Of a stretch of DNA of 64,000 nt, positions 11,579 to 20,391 are shown one piece after another. The DNA is taken from the NCBI RefSeq assembly GCF_900239185.1, contig NZ_OENA01000097.1:126540-190539 (forward strand). The letters are read 5' to 3'. Under the pieces are notes generated by a model. It had not been told where the DNA came from, did not search any database, and saw nothing but the letters and a program-made list of their open reading frames with translations. The position numbers and the translations under genes are program-made. Numbering within the stretch: position 1 is the stretch's first letter; the number at the start of each line of letters is the position of its first letter. The DNA comes from Tenacibaculum finnmarkense (GTDB lineage: Bacteria > Bacteroidota > Bacteroidia > Flavobacteriales > Flavobacteriaceae).

Positions 11579-11740
11579 TCAGTTTTTTAACGCGGTGTTG
11601 TTAAAACACGCACAGTTATTATTAAATTTATTGAAGTATTGCAAATTTAAGAATTAGAAATGATTTTTTTGATGCAAAACTGTTAATAGTTAGGGTGTTT
11701 TATTATCGATATGATAAAATTAAATCCGAAAAATATGGGT

Positions 11741-11763
11741 AGATACGCCGATTTATCGCGTCT
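11741..11763. repeat. Degenerate copy of the GACGCGAT-TT-ATCGCGTC palindrome
   Basis: AGATACGCCGAT TT ATCGCGTCT is a slightly broken version of the perfect palindrome at 31924-31943, and both are followed by a T-rich run. It lies between rplS and icd. Confidence 0.5.
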
Positions 11764-11784
11764 TTTTTTACGTGTTTATAAACC

Positions 11785-11821
11785 AAAAAAAAGCGCTGTG
11801 AAAAATCACAACGCTTTTTTA
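11785..11821 (-). terminator. rplS terminator
   Basis: AAAAAGCG-CTGTGA / TCACAA-CGCTTTTT forms a hairpin with one internal mismatch; read on the minus strand it ends in a T run, 24 nt beyond the rplS stop. Confidence 0.8.
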
Positions 11822-11844
11822 TAAGTTGAATAAAAAAGTTATTC

Positions 11845-12192
11845 CTAACCTCTTCTTTCTTTAATTCTTGCTTTTTTACCAGTAAGATCTCTAAAGTAAA
11901 AGATACGTGCTCTACGTACAATACCTTTTTTGTTTATTTCAATTTTCTGAATAGCAGGTAAGTTAATAGGGAAGATACGCTCAACACCTACAGTACCAGA
12001 CATTTTTCTGATAGTAAAAGTTTCAGAAGCACCAACACCTCTTTTTTGAATAACTACACCTCTAAAAAACTGAGTACGTACTTTTTCTCCCTCTCTAATT
12101 TCGTAATACACAGTAATTGTATCTCCTGAAGAGAATACTGGTAATTCGTTTCTTGTTACAAATTCGTCTTGAACAAATTTTACTAAATCCAT
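11845..12192 (-). CDS. rplS: 50S ribosomal protein L19
   Basis: The 115-residue protein has the normal L19 length and signatures: GDTITVYYEIREGEKVR, FRGVVIQKRG, TFTIRKMSGTVGVERIFPIN and KGIVRRARIFYFRDLTGKKA. L19 lies at the 30S-50S interface. It is preceded on the minus strand by a TAATTTTG promoter box (12268-12261) and lies downstream of trmD, the classic trmD-rplS neighbourhood, although here the 220-bp gap and its own promoter suggest separate transcription. Confidence 0.98.
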   Translation of the reverse strand: MDLVKFVQDEFVTRNELPVFSSGDTITVYYEIREGEKVRTQFFRGVVIQKRGVGASETFTIRKMSGTVGVERIFPINLPAIQKIEINKKGIVRRARIFYFRDLTGKKARIKERRG

Positions 12193-12260
12193 GGTAATGA
12201 TATTTATATAGTTTTATAAAACAACATACACGAGTATCGTCAGAGGTTAATTTATTGCTG

Positions 12261-12268
12261 CAAAATTA
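12261..12268 (-). promoter_or_regulatory. TAnnTTTG promoter box of rplS
   Basis: On the minus strand the sequence reads TAATTTTG, an exact match to the Bacteroidota -7 consensus, about 68 nt upstream of the rplS start. Confidence 0.6.
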
Positions 12269-12412
12269 ATCAAAATATTATAAAATACGAACTTATTTTT
12301 AAATAATATTTATTGATTTACACTGTTGATTATCAGTTTATTTAATCGATTATTTTTTTAATACATATAGCCAATAGTTTCAAATAAAATAGGTAGCTAA
12401 AGTATAAAACGA

Positions 12413-13090
12413 TTATTCATCTAATAAATCGGGCCTTATATTTTTGGTGTGTTCGTAGGCTTTTTCTTCTCGCCACTTGTCAATTTTAGGGAAATTCCCT
12501 GATAATAATATTTCAGGAACTTTCATTCCGTCATATTCTGCAGGTCTTGTGTAAACGGGTGGCGATAATAAATTATCTTGAAAAGAATCTGTTAAAGCAG
12601 ATTGTTCATCGCCTAAAACTCCAGGGATTAAACGCACAACAGCATCGCATAAAATAGCAGCTGCTAATTCTCCGCCTGTTAAAACGTAATCGCCAATAGA
12701 AACCTCTTTGGTAATAAATTTATCACGCACACGTTGGTCAACTCCTTTATAATGCCCTGTTAAAATAATGATATTTTCTTTTAACGAAAGCGTATTTGCT
12801 ATTGATTGATTCAATGTTTTCGCATCAGGTGTCATATAAATAATTTCGTCATATTTTCTTTCAGCTTGTAATTTAGAAATACAAGCATCAATAGGCTCAA
12901 TCATTAAAACCATTCCTGCGCCACCACCAAATTGGGTGTCGTCTAGTTTTTTGTAAGAGCCAAGCCCATAATCACGTAAATTATGAAAATGAATTTCGGC
13001 TAAACCTTTGTCAATAGCGCGTTTCATCATTGAATGTTCAAACGGGCTTTTTAATAAATCGGGTGCTAGGGTAATAATGTCTATTCGCAT
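12413..13090 (-). CDS. trmD: tRNA (guanine-37-N1)-methyltransferase
   Basis: TrmD methylates G37 of tRNAs reading CNN codons, preventing frameshifts, using SAM bound in a trefoil knot. The 225 residues include [13 protein letters not shown], the [19 protein letters not shown] loop, [16 protein letters not shown] and the knot motif [14 protein letters not shown], all typical. The length is normal. It overlaps the upstream pseudouridine synthase gene by 10 bp, so the two are translated from one message. Confidence 0.97.
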   Translation of the reverse strand: MRIDIITLAPDLLKSPFEHSMMKRAIDKGLAEIHFHNLRDYGLGSYKKLDDTQFGGGAGMVLMIEPIDACISKLQAERKYDEIIYMTPDAKTLNQSIANTLSLKENIIILTGHYKGVDQRVRDKFITKEVSIGDYVLTGGELAAAILCDAVVRLIPGVLGDEQSALTDSFQDNLLSPPVYTRPAEYDGMKVPEILLSGNFPKIDKWREEKAYEHTKNIRPDLLDE

Positions 13091-13953
13091 GTTGGCAAAG
13101 ATATAATTTTTTTAAATTTCTTAGGAAGCTCTTTTGTAATAAACAGCTCTTTTTTTGTAAAAGGATGCTCAAATTGTAGGCTAGAGGCGTGTAAATACAA
13201 TCCTTTTCCGTTTAAAACAAAGCCGTCTAAAAAATGTTCTTTATCGCCTAAAATAGGGCTATTTATAGCTAATAAATGTTTTCTTAACTGATGTTTACGC
13301 CCTGTTTTTGGTGTTAATTCAACAAGATTTAACATTTTGAATCGTTCAGAAATAACTGATTTTATCAGTTTATAAGATGTTTCAGCTTTTTTATCATCAA
13401 TAGGAAAATCAATAATTCCGTTATTTTCTATTTTCCCGATAGTTACTGCATGATATGTTTTTTGAATTTCTTTATCCTCAAATAATTTATTTAAAGCGAT
13501 GATACTCGAACTTGTTTTTCCAACCAATAAAAGCCCACTTGTTGGATAATCTAATCGATGTACAGGTCGAGGGCGAACAGCATCTTCTAAAGGGCTTTTT
13601 TTGATATTTTGCAAGAGTGCATTATCAATAGTTGCAAACGAGTTTCCACTAACTAAAATACCAGCAGGTTTATAAATAACAGCTAAATAATCATCTTCAA
13701 AAATAATTTCTAACGGAAAATCAAAGTGCTTAAAAGTAGTGTCTTCGCCAATTTTATACAATTCTATTTTTTCATTTCCAGTGATAAATAGGGCAGAAGT
13801 GGCAATTTTTTTATCAACAAAAATTAAGTTTTTTTTTAGCGCTTTTTTAATACCCGATTTTGTTGGAATGGTTTTAAAAATTCCAACACCGTATTCTTGC
13901 AATCGAATGGGGTTTTCTAGTAACGGCACTTTATGAGTTTCAGATAGGGTCAT
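13081..13953 (-). CDS. RluA-family pseudouridine synthase
   Basis: The 290-residue protein carries the catalytic RluA motif [19 protein letters not shown] near residue 130, with the active-site Asp in HRLDYPTSG, and the conserved [20 protein letters not shown] segment near residue 225. Such enzymes isomerise specific uridines in rRNA or tRNA; which site cannot be told from the sequence. An N-terminal ~85-residue segment may be an S4-like RNA-binding region. It overlaps trmD by 10 bp and follows the acpH-like gene by 39 bp, suggesting a three-gene unit. Confidence 0.9.
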   Translation of the reverse strand: MTLSETHKVPLLENPIRLQEYGVGIFKTIPTKSGIKKALKKNLIFVDKKIATSALFITGNEKIELYKIGEDTTFKHFDFPLEIIFEDDYLAVIYKPAGILVSGNSFATIDNALLQNIKKSPLEDAVRPRPVHRLDYPTSGLLLVGKTSSSIIALNKLFEDKEIQKTYHAVTIGKIENNGIIDFPIDDKKAETSYKLIKSVISERFKMLNLVELTPKTGRKHQLRKHLLAINSPILGDKEHFLDGFVLNGKGLYLHASSLQFEHPFTKKELFITKELPKKFKKIISLPTCE

Positions 13954-13992
13954 TTAATATATAAAAATAGATTCTCGTATTTGGTTTTGTAT

Positions 13993-14592
13993 TTATTTTT
14001 CTTCTTCTTTAATTTCAGTAATTTTTACGCTGCAAAAAGAGCGTAAATCTTCAAAAAAGAGCGTAAAATCTTCTTCAAATAAGCGGTAATGGTTTTCTAA
14101 ATCTTCCGAAGCCAGATTCATTTGAGATTTTCCTTGTGTACGTTTATTAATGCCGTTTAATACTTCTTGAATTCCGTTGGTAAATTGATAATTATACAGC
14201 CAATTATACCGTATCATATTTGGCAATAATTTTTGTGTTTTTTCAGGGAGAATCTGTTTGTTTTCTTCTAATAATTGATACACAGAATTTACGTAAATAT
14301 CTAAAGGGATTTCTGAATAAATAGCCCAGTTTTTAGCTAAAAAATGATCGAAAAAGATGTCAATAATTACGCCGTCGTAATGTCCGTAGCGTTCGTGTAA
14401 ACGTCTTTTACTTTTTCTAACAATTTTATGTGCATCGGTATAGGTATCAATTTGGCGGTGTAAAAGAATGCCTTTTTGAATTTGTGGGTTAAAATGAGTT
14501 ATTTTGTTGCCTTTAATATGATCGGCAATAAAATTTCCAATCATTAATTGCGTGTCATTTCCTGATAAATATAAGTGTGATAACAAATTCAT
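13993..14592 (-). CDS. acpH: Acyl carrier protein phosphodiesterase (DUF479 family)
   Basis: The 199 residues match the AcpH/DUF479 family, which removes the 4'-phosphopantetheine arm from holo-ACP. Visible family features are MNLLSHLYLSG at the start, IGNFIADHIKGN, the metal-ligand-like GILLHRQIDTYTDAH and DGVIIDIFFDHFLAKNW. Length is normal. The family is HD-like with a divalent metal, and the His/Asp residues listed are the likely ligands. It is the first gene of the unit with the pseudouridine synthase and trmD. Confidence 0.88.
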   Translation of the reverse strand: MNLLSHLYLSGNDTQLMIGNFIADHIKGNKITHFNPQIQKGILLHRQIDTYTDAHKIVRKSKRRLHERYGHYDGVIIDIFFDHFLAKNWAIYSEIPLDIYVNSVYQLLEENKQILPEKTQKLLPNMIRYNWLYNYQFTNGIQEVLNGINKRTQGKSQMNLASEDLENHYRLFEEDFTLFFEDLRSFCSVKITEIKEEEK

Positions 14593-14608
14593 AGCGTAAA
14601 TGTAAACA

Positions 14609-14640
14609 AAAAAACCACAACAGTTAGGTTGTGGTTTTTA
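14609..14640 (-). terminator. pepD terminator
   Basis: AAAACCACAAC / GTTGTGGTTTT forms a stem 17 nt beyond the pepD stop; on the minus strand it is followed by a T run. Confidence 0.85.
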
Positions 14641-14656
14641 AGATGTTATTTACTGT

Positions 14657-16120
14657 TTAGTTTTTACTAGGGATATTTTTTAAAATTTCTAATAAAAATT
14701 TCCAATATTTTTGTGTTGATGAAATTTGAGCACATTCGTCAGGAGAGTGTGGTCCTCTAATATTTGGTCCGAAAGAAACCATGTCCATATCAGGGTAATT
14801 TTGCCCTAAAAGACCGCATTCTAAACCTGCATGACAAGCAGCTACATTTGGCTGCTCGTTATGTAATTCTACATATAATTTTTCAACAACTTTTAATATT
14901 TCAGAATTTAAATTTGGCAACCAACCAGGATACGAACCAGAAAATTCAACATCAAAACCTGCTAATTCAAAAGCCGAACGCATTGCGTTTGCTAAATCCC
15001 ATTTATTACTTTCTGAAGAAGAACGAGTTAAACAAGCGATTCTTATTTTTCCGTCTTTTGCAGTAACACGAGCGATATTATTAGAGGTTTCTACTAATCC
15101 TTCAATATCTGGGCTCATACGATATACACCATTTAAAGCCGTGTACATTGATTTTATAAATCCTTCTTGAATACCTAAATCCATCACGTTTTTAGGGGTT
15201 TCAACTTGTTCTAATTCAATTGATAAATTAACTTCTAATAAAGCAAATTCTGCTTTAATCGTATTTATTAATTGTTGAGTTTCAAATAAGAAAGGTTCTT
15301 TTGATACAGTATCAACAACAACTGTTGAAAAACTTTCACGAGGAATAGCATTACGTAAACTACCGCCATTTATATGGGCAACACGTAAACCAAAGTTTGT
15401 AAAACCATCAAATAATAAACGATTCATTATTTTATTGGCATTTCCTAAACCTTTAATAATATCCATTCCTGAATGACCTCCTTTTAAACCTGTAATAGAA
15501 ATTTTAAAAGCCGTTGTATTTTCAGGAGTAGCTTCTTGAGTATAAGTTCTTGTAGCGGTAACATCGACACCACCTGCACAACCCATGCTAATTTCGTCAT
15601 CATCTTCGGTGTCTAAATTTAATAAGATTTCTCCTTTTAAAATGCCACCTTCTAAGCCCATTGCACCAGTCATACCAGTTTCTTCATCAATAGTAAACAA
15701 AGCTTCAATAGCAGGATGTACAATTTCTGAAGATTCTAAAATAGCCATAATTGAGGCAACACCTAAACCGTTATCGGCACCCAAAGTAGTTCCCTTAGCC
15801 CTTACCCAATCACCATCAACAAACATTTTAATTCCTTCTGTATCAAAATCGAAAACAGTGTCAGAGTTTTTTTGATGTACCATGTCTAAATGACTTTGAA
15901 GTACAATGGCTTTACGGTTTTCCATTCCTAAAGAAGCTGGCTTGCGAATAATTACGTTTCCAACCTTATCGACCATCGTTTCTAATTGCAAGTTTTTACC
16001 AAAATCAACCATAAATTGGATAACTTTTTCTTCTTTTTTAGATGGACGAGGTACGGCATTTAAGTCGGCAAAATTCTTCCAAACAGCTTTAGGCTCTAAG
16101 TTTCTTATTTCTGAATTCAT
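14657..16120 (-). CDS. pepD: Aminoacyl-histidine dipeptidase (PepD, M20 family)
   Basis: The start at 16120 (MNSEIRNLEPKAVWKNFADL) gives 487 residues, the normal PepD length. The longer frame to 16228 crosses the promoter and overlaps recR. M20 zinc motifs are present: VLQSHLDMVHQK with the first His and Asp, LGADNGLGVAS with the bridging Asp, and TIDEETGMTGAMGL with the catalytic Glu pair. LNLDTEDDDEISMGCAGG is typical of the PepD branch. It hydrolyses Xaa-His dipeptides such as carnosine. A minus-strand TATCTTTG box lies at 16156-16149, divergent from recR. Confidence 0.95.
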   Translation of the reverse strand: MNSEIRNLEPKAVWKNFADLNAVPRPSKKEEKVIQFMVDFGKNLQLETMVDKVGNVIIRKPASLGMENRKAIVLQSHLDMVHQKNSDTVFDFDTEGIKMFVDGDWVRAKGTTLGADNGLGVASIMAILESSEIVHPAIEALFTIDEETGMTGAMGLEGGILKGEILLNLDTEDDDEISMGCAGGVDVTATRTYTQEATPENTTAFKISITGLKGGHSGMDIIKGLGNANKIMNRLLFDGFTNFGLRVAHINGGSLRNAIPRESFSTVVVDTVSKEPFLFETQQLINTIKAEFALLEVNLSIELEQVETPKNVMDLGIQEGFIKSMYTALNGVYRMSPDIEGLVETSNNIARVTAKDGKIRIACLTRSSSESNKWDLANAMRSAFELAGFDVEFSGSYPGWLPNLNSEILKVVEKLYVELHNEQPNVAACHAGLECGLLGQNYPDMDMVSFGPNIRGPHSPDECAQISSTQKYWKFLLEILKNIPSKN

Positions 16121-16148
16121 TGTAAATTGTTTGTTTAAATGTAAGCAA

Positions 16149-16156
16149 CAAAGATA
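16149..16156 (-). promoter_or_regulatory. TAnnTTTG promoter box of pepD
   Basis: The minus strand reads TATCTTTG about 29 nt upstream of the chosen pepD start; this supports starting at 16120 rather than 16228. Confidence 0.6.
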
Positions 16157-16200
16157 CTTTTTTAAACTGATATATTTTAGCGATGCTATTTGAAAAATTG

Positions 16201-16208
16201 TAAATTTG
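16201..16208 (+). promoter_or_regulatory. TAnnTTTG box abutting recR: probable leaderless message
   Basis: TAAATTTG is an exact consensus match ending only 4 nt before the recR ATG at 16213. Transcription from this box would start at or next to the start codon. No clear -33 TTG is visible at the right distance. Confidence 0.6.
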
Positions 16209-16212
16209 CGGC

Positions 16213-16830
16213 ATGGATTTTTCTTCAAAATTACTAGAAAAAGCAGTCGATGAGGTAAGTCGATTGCCAGGAATAGGCAAGCGAACGGCGCTTCGTTTGG
16301 TCTTACATTTATTAAAACAACCTACTGAAAACACCGCTTATTTAACAAGTGCTTTAACGCAGTTACGAAACGATGTAAAAGCCTGTAAAAAATGTCATAA
16401 TATTTCCGATACCGTTTTATGTGAAATTTGCAATAACCCGAATAGAAACGCTAGTATTGTATGTGTTGTTGAAGATCTTCGAGATGTAATGGCTATTGAA
16501 AACACGGCACAATTTAGAGGGATGTATCATGTTTTGGGTGGTAAAATTTCGCCCATTGAAGGAATTGGTCCTCAAAATTTAGAAATAGCATCTTTGGTTG
16601 CTAAGGTTAAAAAAGGCGAAATAAAAGAATTGATTTTCGCTTTGAGTGCAACGATGGAAGGCGATACTACAAATTTTTATATTTACAAGCAAATAGAAGA
16701 TTGCAATATAACAACCTCTACCATTGCCCGTGGAATTTCGGTAGGCGATGAGTTAGAATATGCCGACCAAATTACTTTAGGTAGGTCTATTGTAAACCGT
16801 ATTCCTTTTGAGCAGTCAATAAAAGTGTGA
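16213..16830 (+). CDS. recR: Recombination mediator protein RecR
   Basis: RecR works with RecO/RecF to load RecA at gaps. The 205 residues show the helix-hairpin-helix region ([22 protein letters not shown]), a four-Cys zinc finger ([16 protein letters not shown]) and a Toprim domain ([36 protein letters not shown]). Length is normal. It is transcribed divergently from pepD. Confidence 0.97.
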   Translation: MDFSSKLLEKAVDEVSRLPGIGKRTALRLVLHLLKQPTENTAYLTSALTQLRNDVKACKKCHNISDTVLCEICNNPNRNASIVCVVEDLRDVMAIENTAQFRGMYHVLGGKISPIEGIGPQNLEIASLVAKVKKGEIKELIFALSATMEGDTTNFYIYKQIEDCNITTSTIARGISVGDELEYADQITLGRSIVNRIPFEQSIKV

Positions 16831-16858
16831 TAAAAGAGAAGTGATATAAAAAGTGCAT

Positions 16859-16895
16859 AAAAAAATCCGAAATTTTTAAAATTTCGGATTTTTTA
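16859..16895. terminator. Terminator between recR and the small lipoprotein gene
   Basis: AAAAAATCCGAAATTTT / AAAATTTCGGATTTTTT is a near-perfect symmetric hairpin with A/T tracts on both sides, able to serve both converging genes. Confidence 0.9.
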
Positions 16896-16899
16896 TGAG

Positions 16900-17316
16900 T
16901 TACTGTCTTTTGTAAGTTAAACCATTACTAGGAAAGGTAAATTCTTGTTTATCTTCAGAGAAAGTAATGTTTAAATCGGCACCATTACCTGTATATCCGT
17001 GTTTTTTAAAGTTATAAGTATTGTTTTTGTTATTTTTCCAATAGCCTTTATAAGATGATTTTTCATCCTTAGCGCATAAATTATTGGTGTTATTATAATC
17101 ATTAAAAATATAATAACCATTATTAACAAAGGTGTAGCTGTCTTTTTTTTGGCAAATATCTGTTATAGCTATGGTGTTTTTGTGGGTTAATTTCCAAATA
17201 CCGATAAGAGGATCTTTGGTTTCTATTAGTTCTTCAGGGGTTGGTATTTCATCACTTTTAGAAGCACATGAACTAAGTAAAATAAGGCTAATAAATACTA
17301 AAAATATTTTTTTCAT
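16900..17316 (-). CDS. Lipocalin-like lipoprotein
   Basis: The 138-residue protein starts with a lipoprotein signal (MKKIFLVFISLILLSSC; Cys17). The mature part has the lipocalin-like layout of small flavobacterial lipoproteins: DPLIGIWKLTHKN, a series of Tyr/Asn-rich strands (YTFVNNGYYIFNDYNNTNN, SYKGYWKNNKNNTYNF) and FTFPSNGLTYKRQ at the end. It would sit in the outer membrane. The ligand and role are unknown. Confidence 0.75.
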   Translation of the reverse strand: MKKIFLVFISLILLSSCASKSDEIPTPEELIETKDPLIGIWKLTHKNTIAITDICQKKDSYTFVNNGYYIFNDYNNTNNLCAKDEKSSYKGYWKNNKNNTYNFKKHGYTGNGADLNITFSEDKQEFTFPSNGLTYKRQ

Positions 17317-17385
17317 ACTGTTGTTTTAAGATTGTTTTTTAAGGTGTTTTTAATTTTTTTTGATGTCAAAATAAAAATTAACGGA

Positions 17386-17967
17386 TTATTTATCCTGTTT
17401 TTTAAGCAATTCACTGTCTTGTTTGTCCCAAGATTTTTTAGCTCTTAATTTTTTGTAAAACTGAATTCCAAGCATTAATAATACACCAAAAAGAATAATT
17501 CCTGCAACTCCCCAAACCCAACTAATCGTGTTTTTTAAAACCACTAAAAAAACGACGGCAAACAAAATTATAGTTGGTGCTTCGTTAAATATTCTTAATT
17601 TTGTAGGGCTGTAATTTATTTCATCTCGCTGTAATTCTTTATATATTTTATGACAAAATCCGTGGTAAAAATATAAGGCTAAAACAAAGGCTAATTTAAC
17701 GTGCATCCAAGGCAATTCTAAATAAATAGGATTTTCTATAAGCATCCAAATAGCAAAAAAACTCGCTAAAAATAACGATGGCCAGGTAATAATATACCAC
17801 AAACGCTTGGTCATTAATTTGTACTGCGTTTGTAAAATTGTTTTGGCAGGTTCTTCTTTTTTTTCGGCTTCTACATGATAAATAAATAAGCGCCCAACAT
17901 AAAATAAACCCGCAAACCAAGTAACTACAAAAATAATATGTAGTGCTTTTATATATAAAAAATCCAT
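17386..17967 (-). CDS. hemJ: Protoporphyrinogen IX oxidase HemJ
   Basis: The 193-residue integral membrane protein has the HemJ signature: KALHIIFVVTWFAGLFYVGR with the conserved His10, RLFIYHVEA, and YLELPWMHVKLAFVLALYFYHG. Four or so membrane helices are visible. HemJ oxidises protoporphyrinogen IX to protoporphyrin IX, the step before HemH. It sits 830 bp from hemH on the same strand with the broken LipL32-family gene between them. No hemG or hemY homologue is in the window, so this is the probable enzyme for the step. Confidence 0.92.
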   Translation of the reverse strand: MDFLYIKALHIIFVVTWFAGLFYVGRLFIYHVEAEKKEEPAKTILQTQYKLMTKRLWYIITWPSLFLASFFAIWMLIENPIYLELPWMHVKLAFVLALYFYHGFCHKIYKELQRDEINYSPTKLRIFNEAPTIILFAVVFLVVLKNTISWVWGVAGIILFGVLLMLGIQFYKKLRAKKSWDKQDSELLKKQDK

Positions 17968-17978
17968 AATAAAAAAAA

Positions 17979-18012
17979 TGAGGTCTTAAAACAATATTGT
18001 TTTAAGACCTCA
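17979..18012 (-). terminator. Terminator of the LipL32-family pseudogene
   Basis: TGAGGTCTTAAAACAAT / ATTGTTTTAAGACCTCA is a perfect 17-bp palindrome; on the minus strand eight Ts follow. It separates the broken gene from hemJ. Confidence 0.9.
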
Positions 18013-18037
18013 AATTTAATGATTTTAATGTAATTAA

Positions 18038-18727
18038 TTACATTTGCTTTTTTAATTCAGCAATAGATTTAGCAACAACAACTCCTGGTAATTTTATAGG
18101 TGCTGCAATTTGAGCTAAAAATGTACCTTTTACTTCTCCTTTTTTATAGGTCGTAAATCCAATTCTGTACAAACCAGTAGTAATGGCTTTTAAAGGATTT
18201 CCTATTTCACTTTTATACCTTAATAATGAATTATATCTAGATCCACTAGGTAATTTAGGCATTTCGCTACTATCATCATTTTTAGCAAGTGTGTGCCAAT
18301 TTGCGTTTTTAACTTTACTTTCGGTAATAGAACCTTTTGTAAAAATATCTGAACGCTCTAAAGTAATGTAAGTATCAAAATAATCTTTAGATTTTTTATT
18401 TGCTTCAAAATCAGCAGATACAATGGCATTTTTCGGTTTGTTTTTTCCTACAGGAGAAACCATTCTGATACCTAACTCAGGAGAAACAGCAGGAATCCAA
18501 AGGTATAAATAATAGAATTTTTTTCAATCTTTAACTTCGTCTTCATTACCTGGCTTCACAAAACCTTTGTAAGAAACTACATCGGTGTATGGAAGTCTTA
18601 TTTTTTTAAACCCAAGATTTTTTTGAGTTAAACCTCCGAAAGTACCAACTTTCTTTTGAGCACTAATACTTCCTACAGATACCACAGCAATAGCAAGTCC
18701 TGCAGCAATTTTTTTTAAATTTTTCAT
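18038..18727 (-). pseudogene. LipL32-family secreted protein gene with an in-frame TGA
   Basis: Two fragments (18524-18727 and 18038-18463) lie in the same frame, separated only by a TGA at 18526-18524, codon 68 of 229. Reading through gives YKGFVKPGNEDEVKD-stop-KKFYYLYLWIPAVSPELGIRM. This matches the LipL32 family (surface lipoprotein of Leptospira, with homologues in marine bacteria), where a Gly stands at the stop position (DGKK). Later conserved parts are FDTYITLERSDIF, RYNSLLRYK and GLYRIGFTTYKKGEVKGTF. A signal peptide ending SVGSISAQ is present but there is no lipobox Cys. A GGA to TGA change explains the stop; a sequencing error is the other possibility. The rest of the frame and the terminator are intact, so the lesion is recent. 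Confidence 0.85.
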
Positions 18728-18797
18728 TGTTTTTTATATCTAATTTAGAGCGAATATAGATAATAAAATTAGAATAACGCACTTGTTTTAAGTTTTT

Positions 18798-19805
18798 TCA
18801 CTTATTAATCCAGTCAGCTAAAACATTGACCCATTGTTTATTGTCGTTAATACAAGGCACTGTATGGAATTCTTCACCACCGGCTTCTAAAAACTCGTGT
18901 TTTCCTTCCATGGCAATTTCTTCTAAAGTTTCTAAACAATCAGAAACAAAAGCAGGTGTTACAATTGCTAGTTTTTTAATACCATCTTTTTCGGCTTTTT
19001 TTACAATAGTTCTATCAGTATAAGGTTGTAGCCAAGGATCAACTCCTAAACGAGATTGAAAAGAAGTAGAAACCATATTTTCATCTAAATTTAATGCTGA
19101 TATTACATTTTTTGTAGTTTGAAAACATTGATGACGGTAACAAAATTCATGCGCTTTTGATGGCGTATTACAACAGCTTCCGTCTATTTTACAATGGCTT
19201 TTTGTAATGTCAGATTTGCGAATATGACGCTCAGGAACTCCATGGTAAGAAAATAATATATGGTCGTATTCTTTATCGGCTAAATACTCTTTAATACTGT
19301 TCGATAAAGCGCTGATGTATTCCGGTTTTTTATAAAAAGCAGGAACATCGGTAATTTTCATCTCTGGGAAAAACTCCTTTCTAACTTCTTCAGCTAAGAC
19401 CACAATAGTTTCAGTTGTTGCCATCGCAAATTGAGGATATAAAGGAATTAATAATACTTCGGTAACACCTTTATCATGTAATTCTTGCAATCCTTTTTTA
19501 ATGGTCATTGTACCGTATCGCATTGCTAAAGCAACAGGATATTCAGTTTTTTCTTGCACCTTTTTTTGTAATCTTTCTGATAAAACAATTAAAGGAGAAC
19601 CGTCTTTCCACCAAATTTTTTTATAAGCCGCTGCTGATTGTTTCGGGCGTGTGTTTAAAATAATTCCTTTTACTAAAAATGAACGAAACCAATACGGAAC
19701 ATCAATTACGCGTTCGTCCATTAAAAACTCTCCTAAATATTTTTTTACATCCTTTGGATCTGTGCTTTCAGGTGATCCTAAGTTGACTAATAAAGCTCCT
19801 TTCAT
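18798..19805 (-). CDS. hemH: Ferrochelatase
   Basis: HemH inserts Fe2+ into protoporphyrin IX, the last step of heme synthesis. The 335 residues begin MKGALLVNLGSPESTDPKDV and contain ALAMRYG, LLIPLYPQFAMATTET, the active-site region HILFSYHGVPERHIRKSD and TSFQSRLGVDPWLQPYT. Between residues ~200 and 230 is a five-Cys insertion (SHCKIDGSCCNTP...EFCYRHQC) absent from the E. coli enzyme; it may bind a metal or Fe-S cluster. The conserved catalytic His is in SYHGVP. It lies close to hemJ and the main hem operon. Confidence 0.96.
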   Translation of the reverse strand: MKGALLVNLGSPESTDPKDVKKYLGEFLMDERVIDVPYWFRSFLVKGIILNTRPKQSAAAYKKIWWKDGSPLIVLSERLQKKVQEKTEYPVALAMRYGTMTIKKGLQELHDKGVTEVLLIPLYPQFAMATTETIVVLAEEVRKEFFPEMKITDVPAFYKKPEYISALSNSIKEYLADKEYDHILFSYHGVPERHIRKSDITKSHCKIDGSCCNTPSKAHEFCYRHQCFQTTKNVISALNLDENMVSTSFQSRLGVDPWLQPYTDRTIVKKAEKDGIKKLAIVTPAFVSDCLETLEEIAMEGKHEFLEAGGEEFHTVPCINDNKQWVNVLADWINK

Positions 19806-19876
19806 TTTTTTGTTTTTTTGTCAATCTAAGTAAAGCAAGTTTGTTTAAAAGAACCTGATTTACCGTGTTTTTAATG

Positions 19877-20386
19877 TTATTTTATCTTATTTAATTGATT
19901 TGTTGTTTCATATAAAGCAATGCTTAAACTGTGTATTACGTTCATTGATGAGTTTCTACCAAACATAGGAATTGCAACAGTTGCATCAACATTATTAATG
20001 TTTTCAATGCCATTTCTTTCACTTCCTAAAAGTAGTACTATTTTTTCTTCGGATGTAAAATCGAAATTTTGAAGCGCTACACTTTTATCGGCAACTTCAA
20101 TACCTATAATGGTATTTCCTTCGGCTTTTAATTGCTTAATAACTTGGTTGAAATCATCATAAATTTCATGTTCAATTTGCGCAATAGTATTTCTAGCGGT
20201 GCGTTTTACGTTTCTATTTTGAATAGAAGGCGAACTTTGGTGTAAAAATATTTTTTGAACCCCAAAACTCTCGGCAATACGAAAACACATACCGATGTTT
20301 TCAGGAGTTCGTATGGCATCGCAAACAATGGTTATTGGAAATGTTTGTTGCTTGTTTTCTATGTCGTAATGCGTAAGTTGTTTCAT
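19877..20386 (-). CDS. SpoU/TrmH-family RNA methyltransferase
   Basis: The 169-residue protein has the SPOUT knot motifs: ITIVCDAIRTPENIGMCFRI (motif 1, with Asn-Ile-Gly), EKIVLLLGSERNGIE (motif 2) and VAIPMFGRNSSMNVIHSLSI (motif 3). It methylates a ribose 2'-OH in tRNA or rRNA; the target is not clear from sequence. It is a minimal, domain-only version. The AraC-type regulator gene ends 5 bp upstream of its start, so the two are probably co-transcribed. Confidence 0.88.
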   Translation of the reverse strand: MKQLTHYDIENKQQTFPITIVCDAIRTPENIGMCFRIAESFGVQKIFLHQSSPSIQNRNVKRTARNTIAQIEHEIYDDFNQVIKQLKAEGNTIIGIEVADKSVALQNFDFTSEEKIVLLLGSERNGIENINNVDATVAIPMFGRNSSMNVIHSLSIALYETTNQLNKIK

Positions 20387-20391
20387 CTTTT

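Noticed and set aside
11703..11921. 72-codon minus-strand ORF overlapping rplS
   Set aside because: It runs through the rplS terminator and the rplS 3' end in another frame; a shadow ORF.
16121..16228. Longer pepD start at 16228
   Set aside because: The added 36 residues cross the pepD and recR promoter boxes and overlap the recR coding region; PepD length is normal from 16120.
18464..18526. Frameshift, or TGA read as selenocysteine, in the LipL32-family gene
   Set aside because: The frame is unchanged on both sides of the stop, so it is not a frameshift. The position is a conserved Gly, not Cys, and no hairpin typical of selenocysteine insertion follows.
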